Part shown: positions 37,296-45,736 of the stretch, piece by piece
Numbering within the stretch: position 1 is the first letter of the stretch
How the letters are laid out: every line of letters starts with the position of its first letter
NCBI RefSeq assembly: GCF_019056515.1
Contig: NZ_CP064873.1
Location: forward strand, 2,542,001-2,606,000
Direction: 5' to 3'
Origin: Microbacterium paraoxydans
GTDB taxonomy: Bacteria > Actinomycetota > Actinomycetes > Actinomycetales > Microbacteriaceae
Length of the DNA: 64,000 nt
The notes under the pieces: generated by a model
Databases searched by the model: none
What the model saw: only the letters and a program-made list of their open reading frames with translations
What the model was told of the DNA's origin: nothing
Translations under genes and position numbers: made by a program

Positions 37296-37900
37296 CGTCC
37301 GACGGCGCGGCGCTGGTCGGGACGCCGTCCGGCGAGCGCGGCCGCACCGCCCCCGATGGCGCCGAACAGATGGCCCTGCCAGGACACGCCGTCCGCGACG
37401 CCGAACACCCCGGCCAGCATGGTGCCGCCGTACAGCCCGATCACGACGACGGCGATCACCGCGTAGAGGATGCGGTGCGACACGCGCCCGGGGGCGAACA
37501 CCCGCATCACCACGTAGCCGAAGTACCCGAAGACGAGCCCGGAGGCGCCCACGGTCAGCGTGCCGGGGGCGTTCACGAGCCAGGTCCCGAGCCCGCCGAC
37601 GACCGCGACGATCACGGTGACGGCCCAGAACCGGCGCGTGCCCTCGACCGCGACCAGGCAGCCGAGCACCAGGAACGGCACGGAGTTCGCGATCAGATGC
37701 GCCCAGCTCGCGTGCAGCAGTGGGGCGAAGACGATCCCCAGGAGTCCCGCAGGATCCCACGAGCGGATGCCGAGGCCGCTGAAGGAGCCCGGCAGCACGG
37801 CGTCCGCGAACTGCACCGCCCACATCGCCGCGAGCAGGAGCACGGGCGACGCGAATCGCCGCAGTGGATGCTCGGGCCTGGCCGACGGAGGAACGGTCAC
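37292..37900 (-). CDS. Rhomboid family intramembrane serine protease
   Basis: A 202-residue membrane protein with about six helices. The catalytic Ser is in TLTVGASGLVFGYFGY and the catalytic His in VSWQGHLFGAIGGG; an early HASWAHLIANSVPFLVLG block is also typical. It cleaves substrate helices in the membrane; the target is unknown. The GTG at 37900 gives a short cytoplasmic N-terminus. It lies downstream of the SRP RNA and overlaps the broken lysozyme-like gene. Confidence 0.9.
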   Translation of the reverse strand: MTVPPSARPEHPLRRFASPVLLLAAMWAVQFADAVLPGSFSGLGIRSWDPAGLLGIVFAPLLHASWAHLIANSVPFLVLGCLVAVEGTRRFWAVTVIVAVVGGLGTWLVNAPGTLTVGASGLVFGYFGYVVMRVFAPGRVSHRILYAVIAVVVIGLYGGTMLAGVFGVADGVSWQGHLFGAIGGGAAALAGRRPDQRRAVGR

Positions 37901-37956
37901 CGCTCGATTCTCGCAGGAGCACCCGGGGGCCGGCTGGACGCGGGCAAAAGAAAAGA

Positions 37957-38040
37957 CCCTCCGCGCACCCAGCAGAGCCCGGTTACCCTTGCTGCGTTTC
38001 CGCCCTGGGGGAATTGGCCTGGATGCCGCCACGCGGAGAG
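37957..38040 (-). ncRNA. ffs: Signal recognition particle RNA, small bacterial type
   Basis: The minus strand folds into one long hairpin: outer arms CTCCGCG/CGCGGAG, and the conserved apical core CAGGGCGGAAACGCAGCAAGGG with the GGAA-type tetraloop and the Ffh-binding internal loop. The transcript runs into TTTTCTTTT, a good terminator tail. Ends are approximate. It directs Ffh to signal sequences. Confidence 0.9.
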
Positions 38041-38161
38041 CCGTCGTCCACTCTACCCGACGCCGACGGGACCCGACGACCGCAGCCCGGCATGGTCCCG
38101 CGGGCCGTGCGGAGCGTACGATCGATGCACGCGCATCGTTGCGCCGGACGAGAGGGAACGC

Positions 38162-39151
38162 ATGCCAGAGAACGCCCCCCTGAGCCCGGTCGCGATCGAC
38201 GCCGACGGATTCGCCGCCCGGACCGCGGCCATCCTCGGCTCGATCAGCCAGGTGATCGACGGGAAGCCCGAGGCCGTGCGCAGCGCCCTCGTCTGCCTGC
38301 TCGCCGAAGGCCATCTGCTCATCGAGGACGTGCCCGGCGTCGGGAAGACGATGCTGGCCCGCGCCCTCGCCGCGACCGTCGACGCCACCGTCCGGCGCAT
38401 CCAGTTCACCCCTGACCTCCTGCCCGGCGACGTCACGGGGGTCTCGGTCTACAACCCCGTCGATCGCGAGTTCGAGTTCAAGCGCGGCGCCGTCTTCGCC
38501 CACATCGTCATCGCCGACGAGATCAACCGTTCCTCCCCCAAGACCCAGTCCGCACTCCTGGAGGCCATGGAGGAGGGGCAGGTCACGGTCGACGGCTCCA
38601 CGCATCGGCTGCCCGACCCGTTCCTCGTCGTCGCCACGCAGAACCCGCTGGAGATGGAGGGCACCTACGCGCTCCCCGAGGCGCAGCGCGACCGGTTCAT
38701 GATGCGCATCTCGATGGGCTACCCCGACCCCGCGGCCGAGGCCCTCATGCTGCGGCAGCGTGACGTCGTGAACCCGCTGGCGACCGTGACCCCGGTCGCG
38801 GACGCCACCGCGATCTCGCAGCTCATCGCCTGGGCCCGGGCCGTGCACGTGGCGCCCGCACTCGAGGAGTACGCGGTCGCCCTCGCCCAGGCCACCCGCA
38901 CCGACCCGAGCCTGCACCTCGGCGCCAGCCCGCGGGCCACGCTGCAGCTCGTCCGCGCGGCGAAGGTCTGGGCCGCGCTGGACGGCCGCGACTACGTCAT
39001 CCCGGATGACATCACGGACCTGCTGATCCCCGTGTTCGCCCATCGGCTGCTCCCCGCCCGCGGCGCGCATCGGGCGGGTGCCCAGCCGGTCGAGGCGGCG
39101 CTCACCCAGATCGCGGAGCGCGTGCGCGTGCCCGTCGCGACCCGCTCCTGA
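38162..39151 (+). CDS. MoxR family AAA+ ATPase
   Basis: A 329-residue ATPase. Walker A is EDVPGVGKTMLARALA (about residue 58), Walker B VIADEINRSSPKTQSALLEAMEE, sensor 1 VVATQNPLEMEGTYALPEAQRDRF. MoxR proteins act with a von Willebrand-type DUF58 partner, here the next gene, ten bases downstream, as a chaperone or assembly machine. With the following transglutaminase-like protein it forms the conserved MoxR-DUF58-TgpA operon of actinobacteria. Confidence 0.94.
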   Translation: MPENAPLSPVAIDADGFAARTAAILGSISQVIDGKPEAVRSALVCLLAEGHLLIEDVPGVGKTMLARALAATVDATVRRIQFTPDLLPGDVTGVSVYNPVDREFEFKRGAVFAHIVIADEINRSSPKTQSALLEAMEEGQVTVDGSTHRLPDPFLVVATQNPLEMEGTYALPEAQRDRFMMRISMGYPDPAAEALMLRQRDVVNPLATVTPVADATAISQLIAWARAVHVAPALEEYAVALAQATRTDPSLHLGASPRATLQLVRAAKVWAALDGRDYVIPDDITDLLIPVFAHRLLPARGAHRAGAQPVEAALTQIAERVRVPVATRS

Positions 39152-39161
39152 GGACACCGCC

Positions 39162-40352
39162 ATGCGCCGACGTCGACTGCTCACGCCGCGCGGCACCGGT
39201 GCGCTCATCGCCGCGCTCGGATGCGTGATCGCGGCCAACATCCTCGGTGCGCGGATCCTGCTGTACCTCGGGGTCCTTCTGGCCGCGCTCACGCTGTTCG
39301 CGGCTCTCGCCGTCCGCCTCCCCCGCCGCTCCGGAACGGTCACCCGGCAGATCTCGACCGACCTCCTCACGGTCTCGGAGACCTCGCGCGTGACGGTCCG
39401 CTTCACGCTCCGGGCCCTCCGGGTGCCGCACGGGCTGTGGCACGATGTCCTCCCCTCCGCCGTCACCGGCGACTCGGGAGGCGAATACCCCGCCGACACC
39501 CCGCAGCTCAGCTACCTCGTCACCGGCGTCCGTCGCGGCGTCTGGCCCCTGGGGCCGCTCCTGCTGCGCACCGTCGATCCGTTCGGTCTGGCGCAGCGGG
39601 AGCAGGCGTTCGGCGACACGCGGACGATCACGGTGGTCCCGGAGGTCTTCGCGCTGACCCCGCTCGCCGTCCGCATCGGCGCGGCGGGCGGCACGGCGCA
39701 CACCTCCTCCACCCGGCTCGGCCAGGGCAGCGACAACCTCTCGCCCCGCGGATACGCGCCCGGCGACTCGATGCGCCGCATCCACTGGAGGGCGACCGCG
39801 CACCGCGGAGAGCTCATGGTCCGGCAGGAGGAGGAGGAGTCGAGCCCGGACGCCGTCGTCGTGCTCGATCGCTCGGGCAGCGGGTGGACCGCGAATGCCG
39901 AGGAGATCGATCCGACGTTCGAGGCCGCGGTCTCGCTGTGCGCATCCGCCGCCCTCCATCTCGCCGCCGAGGGATACAGCGTCGACGTCCTGGACAGCGC
40001 GGGCACGCTCCTCGGTGCCCTCCGCGGACACGAGGACGACCGGGACGGCCTGCTGGTCGCGCTGGCGATGGTCTCGCCGCGCGGCGAGCGCCGCGACCTC
40101 GTCGCCCTGCTCGGCGGGACACCGCCCGGACCGCTCGTCTACGTGACCGGCCGACTGGACGAGGAGGACGCCGCGCTGCTCCGCCCCGCCGGCGCCGCCG
40201 CACCGCTCCTCTTCAGCACCGACCCGCCGCCGGGCACCGAGGAGGCCGCCCGACAGCACGGCTGGACCGTGGCGCGACTGGGCACCGACGTCGCCGAGGC
40301 ATGGGACGACGCGCTCTCGGCACGGACGGGAGCCGTCGATGTTCCGGGATGA
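39162..40352 (+). CDS. DUF58 domain protein, MoxR partner
   Basis: A 396-residue protein with two N-terminal membrane helices (about residues 12-55) and a DUF58 domain (about 190-290) containing LSPRGYAPGDSMRRIHWRATAHRGELMVRQEEEES, then a VWA-like region starting DAVVVLDRSGS. Cytoplasmic or periplasmic orientation of the domain is not certain. Its stop overlaps the next gene by 14 bases. Confidence 0.92.
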   Translation: MRRRRLLTPRGTGALIAALGCVIAANILGARILLYLGVLLAALTLFAALAVRLPRRSGTVTRQISTDLLTVSETSRVTVRFTLRALRVPHGLWHDVLPSAVTGDSGGEYPADTPQLSYLVTGVRRGVWPLGPLLLRTVDPFGLAQREQAFGDTRTITVVPEVFALTPLAVRIGAAGGTAHTSSTRLGQGSDNLSPRGYAPGDSMRRIHWRATAHRGELMVRQEEEESSPDAVVVLDRSGSGWTANAEEIDPTFEAAVSLCASAALHLAAEGYSVDVLDSAGTLLGALRGHEDDRDGLLVALAMVSPRGERRDLVALLGGTPPGPLVYVTGRLDEEDAALLRPAGAAAPLLFSTDPPPGTEEAARQHGWTVARLGTDVAEAWDDALSARTGAVDVPG

Positions 40353-42603
40353 GCGGCCGCGGCCCGCCGTCGTGCCCACCGGCACCCGCCCGCGCTGGCA
40401 CCGCGATCGGGAGGAGCCGGCCGGGATCCTCGCCCTCGGTGCCCTCGCCGCCCTCGCCGCGCTCACCGCGCTCTGGCCCTTCACCTCGGTCATCGCCCCC
40501 GGGGTCTGGTCGTTCGTCGTGACCCTCGTCGTCGTCGTGGTGATCGGCGCCGGCATGCTCGTACGGCATCTGCTGCGCGACCGTCCTGCGACCGTCGTCG
40601 GGCTGGTCGCCCTGCTCGCGCAGCTCCTCGTGGCCGTCGGTCTCCTCACCCTGCTCCTCGCGGGAGACACCGCCGTCGCGGGGGTGGTGCCGACGTCCGA
40701 CACGCTCACGCTGTTCCAGGCCCTCGGCTCCGCAGCAGTCCAGGAGATCGTGTTCGGCTCGGCTCCGCTGGAGGCCTCCCCCGGGCTCGCGGCCGCCCTG
40801 GGTGCGGGCTTCGCCCTCGTCGCGATCCTGCTCGACCACCTCCTCGCCCACCGGGCCGCCGTCCTCGCCACCGTCCTGCTGGGGGCCGTCGGCGCGGTGC
40901 CGATGATCGTGACGCTGGGACCGCCGAACGTGGCCTGGTTCGCCATCGCGGCGGTCGTGGCCCTCCTCCTGTTCCGGGTCACGGCGCGACGGCACCCCGA
41001 GACCCCGCGCCGCGCCTCGGCGGGTGTCGCGGTCTCCGTCGGCGCGGCCGCCATCGCGACCACGCTCCTCGTGACCCCGCTGCTCCCGGTCGCGTCCAGC
41101 ATCGCCGGGACCGGGGTCGGCGTCACGGTCGACGCCTCCCTGCGCCTGGGCGACGACCTCCGACAGCCGAGTCCGGTCGAGGTGCTGACGGTGGCCACCG
41201 AGGCGGATACCGCTCCCTACCTCCGCCTCACGACGCTCTCCCGGTTCGACGGCCGCGTCTGGCAGCCGGACCGCGGCGACCTCCAGTCCCAGGCGGACGG
41301 GTTCGGCGACGCGGAGTGGAGCGAGGACGTGACCGCCGCCGAGCAGACGACCTCGATCCGGGTGCTGCGGATGTCGAGCTCCTGGCTGCCCGTGCCGTAT
41401 CCGGCCACGGACGTGCAGGGGCTCAGCGCGGCGTGGCGCGTCTCGCCCGAGAACCGCACGTTGTTCTCCCGCCGCGCCGACGCGGTCGGCAACGACTACA
41501 CCGTGACCTCGCTCCGCGTGACGCCGACGCTGGAGCAGATCCGTGCGACGGAAGCGGCCCCGCCCCGCGAGACGGACCAGGACGAGGAGGTGGAGCTCCC
41601 GGCTATCATCCCCGAGCTCGCGGCCGAGGTGACCGCGGACGAGGAGACCGACTACGACCGGCTCGTCGCGCTGCAGGACTGGTTCCGGTCGCAGTTCGAG
41701 TACTCGCTGGAGACGCCGGTCGACGAGGGCTTCGACGGCACCGGCGCTGACGCCGTGGCGCGATTCCTCGAAGAACGCTCCGGATATTGCGTGCACTTCG
41801 CCGGCTCCTTCGCGCTCATGGCCGAGAGCCTGGGCATGCAGGTGCGGATCGTGGTCGGATACCTCCCCGGTTCGCCCACCGACGAGAAGCGCGGTGACGA
41901 GTCGATCTTCTCGGTGTCGAGCGACCAGCTGCACTCCTGGCCCGAGGTGCTGTTCCCCGGCATCGGCTGGGTGCCTTTCGAGCCGACCGCCTCGCTCGGT
42001 GTCCCCACGGCCTTCCGTGCCGGCACCACCGGTGCCGGGAGCAGCAGCGGCCCGGCGACCCCCGCACCCACGACGGCTCCGCAGACCGAGGAGACCTCCG
42101 GGCCGGAGGTCGACCGGAGGGATGCGGATGCCGGCTCGACGGACTCCGGGGAGCTGCGCCGACTCGACCCGACGCCGGTCCTCCTCACGACACTCGGTGT
42201 CGTGATCGTGCTCCTCCTCCCCGCCGTCGTCCGGCTCCTCGAGCGGCGCCTCCGGATGCGTCGCGCCGCCCACGGAGACGCCGCCGCGGCGTGGGCGGAG
42301 CTGCGAGACACCCTGATCGACCTCCGGATCCCCGTCTCGGACGCGGAGAGCCCGCGGATACGTGCCGCCGGGCTCGTCAGGGAGGCAGGTGCGGACGAGG
42401 CCGCGTTGGGCCGGTTGGTCACGGCGGTGGAGCGCGCGAACTACGCGCGCACGTCTGCCGCTGCCGACGACCTCGCCGTCCCCCTGCGGGCCGTGCTCGT
42501 CAGCCTCCGCGCGCACGTCGCCGGGGGGACTCGGGCCGAGGCGCTGCTGTTGCCGCGGTCGCTCTATGCGCCGCGGGGTTCCGACTCCCGACTCCTGGTC
42601 TGA
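40339..42603 (+). CDS. TgpA-like transglutaminase-family membrane protein
   Basis: A 754-residue protein. About six membrane helices fill residues 30-260, followed by an extracellular domain with a DUF3488-like lead, a transglutaminase-like core (SGYCVHFAGSFALMAESLGMQVRIVVGYLPG with catalytic Cys, HSWPEVLFPGIGWVPFEPT with His and Asp/Glu), a Thr/Pro linker and one more helix near residue 615. The family is linked to envelope processes, but its substrate is unknown. It closes the MoxR-DUF58 operon. Confidence 0.92.
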   Translation: MFRDERPRPAVVPTGTRPRWHRDREEPAGILALGALAALAALTALWPFTSVIAPGVWSFVVTLVVVVVIGAGMLVRHLLRDRPATVVGLVALLAQLLVAVGLLTLLLAGDTAVAGVVPTSDTLTLFQALGSAAVQEIVFGSAPLEASPGLAAALGAGFALVAILLDHLLAHRAAVLATVLLGAVGAVPMIVTLGPPNVAWFAIAAVVALLLFRVTARRHPETPRRASAGVAVSVGAAAIATTLLVTPLLPVASSIAGTGVGVTVDASLRLGDDLRQPSPVEVLTVATEADTAPYLRLTTLSRFDGRVWQPDRGDLQSQADGFGDAEWSEDVTAAEQTTSIRVLRMSSSWLPVPYPATDVQGLSAAWRVSPENRTLFSRRADAVGNDYTVTSLRVTPTLEQIRATEAAPPRETDQDEEVELPAIIPELAAEVTADEETDYDRLVALQDWFRSQFEYSLETPVDEGFDGTGADAVARFLEERSGYCVHFAGSFALMAESLGMQVRIVVGYLPGSPTDEKRGDESIFSVSSDQLHSWPEVLFPGIGWVPFEPTASLGVPTAFRAGTTGAGSSSGPATPAPTTAPQTEETSGPEVDRRDADAGSTDSGELRRLDPTPVLLTTLGVVIVLLLPAVVRLLERRLRMRRAAHGDAAAAWAELRDTLIDLRIPVSDAESPRIRAAGLVREAGADEAALGRLVTAVERANYARTSAAADDLAVPLRAVLVSLRAHVAGGTRAEALLLPRSLYAPRGSDSRLLV

Positions 42604-42622
42604 CGGTCGGCGTGCGCCGCGG

Positions 42623-43531
42623 TCAGAGGTGCGCGGCGGACGGCTCCGCGTGCGTCGGGCAGGCGACCGCGTCGCAGTCCGCACAGACGACGAACTGCGC
42701 CCGGCAGGAGGGGTCGGGGCAGTTCGCGGTGCGCTTCGTCGCCGCCCCGCATCCCGCGCAGACGCCGATCACCCGCGCGTGGTCCGAGAAGTCGACGGAT
42801 CCGCGCCCGTCGAAGACGTAGAGCGATCCGTCCCAGAGGCCGTCGTCGCCATAGGTCTCGCCATAGCGGACGATCCCGCCCTCGAGCTGGTAGACCTCGC
42901 CGAAGCCGCGGGACACCATGAGGCTCGACAGCACCTCGCAGCGGATGCCCCCGGTGCAGTAGGTGACGACGGGCTTGCCCTTCAGGTCGTCGTACACGCC
43001 GGAGTCGAGCAGACGCACGAAGTCCCTGGTGGTCTCGGTGTCCGGCACGACGGCGCCGCGGAAGCGTCCGATCTCCGCCTCCAGCGCGTTCCGGCCGTCG
43101 AAGAACACGACCTCGTCCCCGCGCTCGGCGACCAGGGCGTGCAGCTCGTCGGGGGTGAGCCGCGCCCCTCCGCCGACGACGCCGTGCGCGTCGACCCGCA
43201 GCTCGTCCGGGGCGCCGAACGACACGATCTCGTCGCGCACCTTCACGCTCAGCTTCGGGAAATCGAGGCTGCGGCCCGCCTCGTCCAGTCCGGTGCCCTC
43301 GCTCCACTTGATGTCGGTGTCCCGGAAAGGGGCGTAGGAGCGGAACGACCGCGCCCACTTCTTCAGAGCCGGGAGGTCCCCGCCCAGAGTGCCGTTGACG
43401 CCGTGCGACGAGATCAGCAGCCGTCCGCGCAGCCCCAGCGCCTCGCCGAGGTCACGCTGCCAGACGCGGATGGCCTCCGGATCGGCGAGCGGGGTGAACG
43501 CGTAGAAGAGGACGATCTTGGGGGTGGACAC
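42623..43531 (-). CDS. trhO: tRNA uridine(34) hydroxylase, rhodanese family
   Basis: A 302-residue protein of the YceA/TrhO group that makes 5-hydroxyuridine at tRNA wobble position 34. An N-terminal ferredoxin-like domain ([32 protein letters not shown]) precedes a rhodanese domain whose active Cys is in [16 protein letters not shown], and a C-terminal Cys-rich zinc-like region ([29 protein letters not shown]). The shape is that of the known family. It is convergent with the MoxR operon and not part of the peptide cluster. Confidence 0.94.
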   Translation of the reverse strand: MSTPKIVLFYAFTPLADPEAIRVWQRDLGEALGLRGRLLISSHGVNGTLGGDLPALKKWARSFRSYAPFRDTDIKWSEGTGLDEAGRSLDFPKLSVKVRDEIVSFGAPDELRVDAHGVVGGGARLTPDELHALVAERGDEVVFFDGRNALEAEIGRFRGAVVPDTETTRDFVRLLDSGVYDDLKGKPVVTYCTGGIRCEVLSSLMVSRGFGEVYQLEGGIVRYGETYGDDGLWDGSLYVFDGRGSVDFSDHARVIGVCAGCGAATKRTANCPDPSCRAQFVVCADCDAVACPTHAEPSAAHL

Positions 43532-43560
43532 CCAGGAATCTTACGTCGCCTCCCGTCGCG

Positions 43561-44292
43561 CTAGCTCACGTCCCGCCGCAGGAACACCACCGCTCCCGCC
43601 CCGACCGCGAGCAGGATCCAGCCCGCCGCGATCGGCACCGCCGCCGGCCCGAGCCCCTCGCCCGCGGGGATGCCCAGGGCGGCCACGTCGAACCGGAAGG
43701 CGTCGAGCAGGGCGGGAAGCGGCAGGTAGACGGCGCCGGCGCTCCAGAACATCGCCGCGAGGAGGCCCACCCCCATCGAGAGGGCGGCGACGAAGAGCGC
43801 CGCGAGATGCGCCTGCACGACGATGCCGACCCCCAGACCCCACAGCGCCGCGGCCGCACCGAGGGCGACAGCCGACGCGACGGCCGACGCGTGCACGGGG
43901 ACGCCGCCCAGGGTGACGAGAAGCGCCGTGTGCCCGCCGACCACCGCGGCGACCGCCACGACCGCGCCGCCCAGCGCCGCGGCGGGCACGCGGACGACGA
44001 GCATCGCCCACCGCGACTCCAGCATCAGCCGCTGCGCGACGACGCCGTCCCGCCGGTCGATCGTGTAGCGGAAGGAGCCGTAGACGGCCGCGAGGATGCC
44101 GGCGTAGGTCGCGAGCACGGCGTCGAAGGGGGCGACGAGCTCCTCCCGGGCCGCCGACGGGGCCTCGGCGAGCTCCGCCGGGATGCTCGTCGCCAGGGAG
44201 AGGGACAGCAGGAAGGCCGCCAGCGCGACCCCGAAGAGGACGACGTCCCCGGCCGCGCCCCGCGCCTGTGCCCGCAACGCTCGACCGATCAC
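43561..44292 (-). CDS. ABC-2 type transporter permease, daptide cluster
   Basis: A 243-residue protein with about six hydrophobic segments and the shape of ABC-2 exporter permeases. GTG at 44292 overlaps the previous gene's stop (GTGA). It is the last of three coupled ABC genes downstream of the RiPP biosynthetic genes, so export of the finished peptide is the likely job. The sequence itself does not reveal the substrate. Confidence 0.82.
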   Translation of the reverse strand: MIGRALRAQARGAAGDVVLFGVALAAFLLSLSLATSIPAELAEAPSAAREELVAPFDAVLATYAGILAAVYGSFRYTIDRRDGVVAQRLMLESRWAMLVVRVPAAALGGAVVAVAAVVGGHTALLVTLGGVPVHASAVASAVALGAAAALWGLGVGIVVQAHLAALFVAALSMGVGLLAAMFWSAGAVYLPLPALLDAFRFDVAALGIPAGEGLGPAAVPIAAGWILLAVGAGAVVFLRRDVS

Positions 44293-45017
44293 GCGACGCT
44301 CCGGCGTCCCCGGACGGCGGCGAGCGCGACGAGGCCGACCGCCCACGCCGTCCCGATGGCGAGGGCGGGCGCGAAGGCGAGCAGTCGGCCCTGGTACTCC
44401 GGCACGCTCAGCGCCGCGATGGCCATTCCCGGCGAGAACCGCGCGATCTCGGGCGCCGTCCGCAGCATCGCGAACTCCAGCGCCATCGGGAAGACGAGGA
44501 CGATGATCGCCGTCGCGTAGTAGTTCCGGGTGATCCAGCCGATCGCTCCGCCGATGAGGGCGCCGAGGACCACGCCGCCCAGAGCCCCCGCGACGATGCG
44601 CCCTGCCTCCGCCGTGAACATGAGGCTGAGCCCGTGCCGGGCGAGGAAGACGGAGATGCCGAGCATCCACAGCAAGATGACGACCACGGCCAGCGCGAGG
44701 GCGATGACGACGCCGGCGACCAGCTTCCCCGGGAAGGCGCGGCGGAACCCGACCGCCGTGAGCGTCCGGTCCATGGAGCCGTAGTAGTACTCCCGCGTCA
44801 CGGGGTACGCGCCGACGAACGCCGCCGAGATGACCGACCACGCGAGCGGCTCCAGCAGCCGGGCTGTCGCCGCGCCCGCGTCGAGGCCGTCCACTGCGAG
44901 ACGGGAGCCGTCGGAGAAGAGCACGAAGGCCGGCATGAGGACCGCGACGAGGTACACGGCCAGGATCGACAGCCCGCTCACCGCGCGCAGCAGCTCGCCC
45001 CGGATCACGCCGCTCAT
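44289..45017 (-). CDS. ABC-2 type transporter permease, daptide cluster
   Basis: A 242-residue membrane protein, first helix at LSILAVYLVAVLMPAFVLFS, followed by the REYYYGSMDRTLTAVGFRRAFPGKLV segment usual in bacteriocin-type ABC-2 permeases, and four or five further helices. It overlaps the ATPase gene upstream (ATGA) and the second permease downstream (GTGA). It probably pairs with that permease to form the export channel. Confidence 0.85.
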   Translation of the reverse strand: MSGVIRGELLRAVSGLSILAVYLVAVLMPAFVLFSDGSRLAVDGLDAGAATARLLEPLAWSVISAAFVGAYPVTREYYYGSMDRTLTAVGFRRAFPGKLVAGVVIALALAVVVILLWMLGISVFLARHGLSLMFTAEAGRIVAGALGGVVLGALIGGAIGWITRNYYATAIIVLVFPMALEFAMLRTAPEIARFSPGMAIAALSVPEYQGRLLAFAPALAIGTAWAVGLVALAAVRGRRSVA

Positions 45018-45736
45018 GCGGGGGCTCCTTCGACGAGATCGAAGTATCGGCTCTCGAGCGAGTCGGCCCCGCCCGTGACGAGGTCGTCCAGCCTCCCGGC
45101 GAAGAGCGCGCGCCGTTTGATCACGACCACCTCGTCCACGACCTGCTCGAGCTCGGAGAGTTGATGACTGGAGACGAGCACCGTGCCGCCGCGTTCGGCG
45201 AAACCGCGGAGGAACCCGCGCAGCCAGCGGATGCCGTCGGGATCCAGACCGTTGGCCGGCTCGTCGAGGATGAGCGTCCGCGGCCCACCGATCAACGCCG
45301 CGGCCAGGCCCAGCCGCTGCGCCATACCCGTCGAGTAGGTCTTCACGCGGCGGCGCGCATCGGCGGCGAGGCCCACCTCGTCCAGCACCTCGTCGACGCG
45401 GCCGCGCGGCGCACCGGCTGCGAGTCGGCAGATCTCCAGGTGCCGTCGCCCGGAGATGCCGGGCTCGAAGCCGAACCCGTCCATGTGGACGCCGACGTGC
45501 GCGGCCGGGTTGTCCAGCGCCCCGAACGGCGCCCCGTCGATCACGGCCTCGCCGCTGGTCGGCCGCACGAGACCGACGATCGCCCGCAGCGTCGTCGACT
45601 TCCCCGCGCCGTTCGGGCCGAGAAGCCCGACGATCGCCCCGCGGGGCACCGCGAACGACAGATCCTCGACAGCGGTGCGGCGTCCGAACCTCTTCGTGAG
45701 GCCGCGTACCTCGATGGCGTGCTGATTCATGGTCAT
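45014..45736 (-). CDS. ABC transporter ATP-binding protein, daptide cluster
   Basis: A 240-residue ATPase. Walker A GLLGPNGAGKSTTL (about residue 40), Q-loop region VGVHMDGFGFEPGISG, signature YSTGMAQRLGLA, Walker B TLILDEPANGLDPDG and H-loop LVSSHQ. It resembles the BcrA/lantibiotic-immunity type. The ATG at 45736 overlaps the protease gene (ATGA); an ATG two codons later has no advantage. It would power peptide export and may give self-protection. Confidence 0.92.
   Translation of the reverse strand: MTMNQHAIEVRGLTKRFGRRTAVEDLSFAVPRGAIVGLLGPNGAGKSTTLRAIVGLVRPTSGEAVIDGAPFGALDNPAAHVGVHMDGFGFEPGISGRRHLEICRLAAGAPRGRVDEVLDEVGLAADARRRVKTYSTGMAQRLGLAAALIGGPRTLILDEPANGLDPDGIRWLRGFLRGFAERGGTVLVSSHQLSELEQVVDEVVVIKRRALFAGRLDDLVTGGADSLESRYFDLVEGAPA

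Noticed and set aside
43561..45736. Antibiotic-resistance ABC exporter unrelated to the peptide genes
   Set aside because: Unbroken ATGA/GTGA coupling to the protease and methyltransferase ties it to the peptide cluster.
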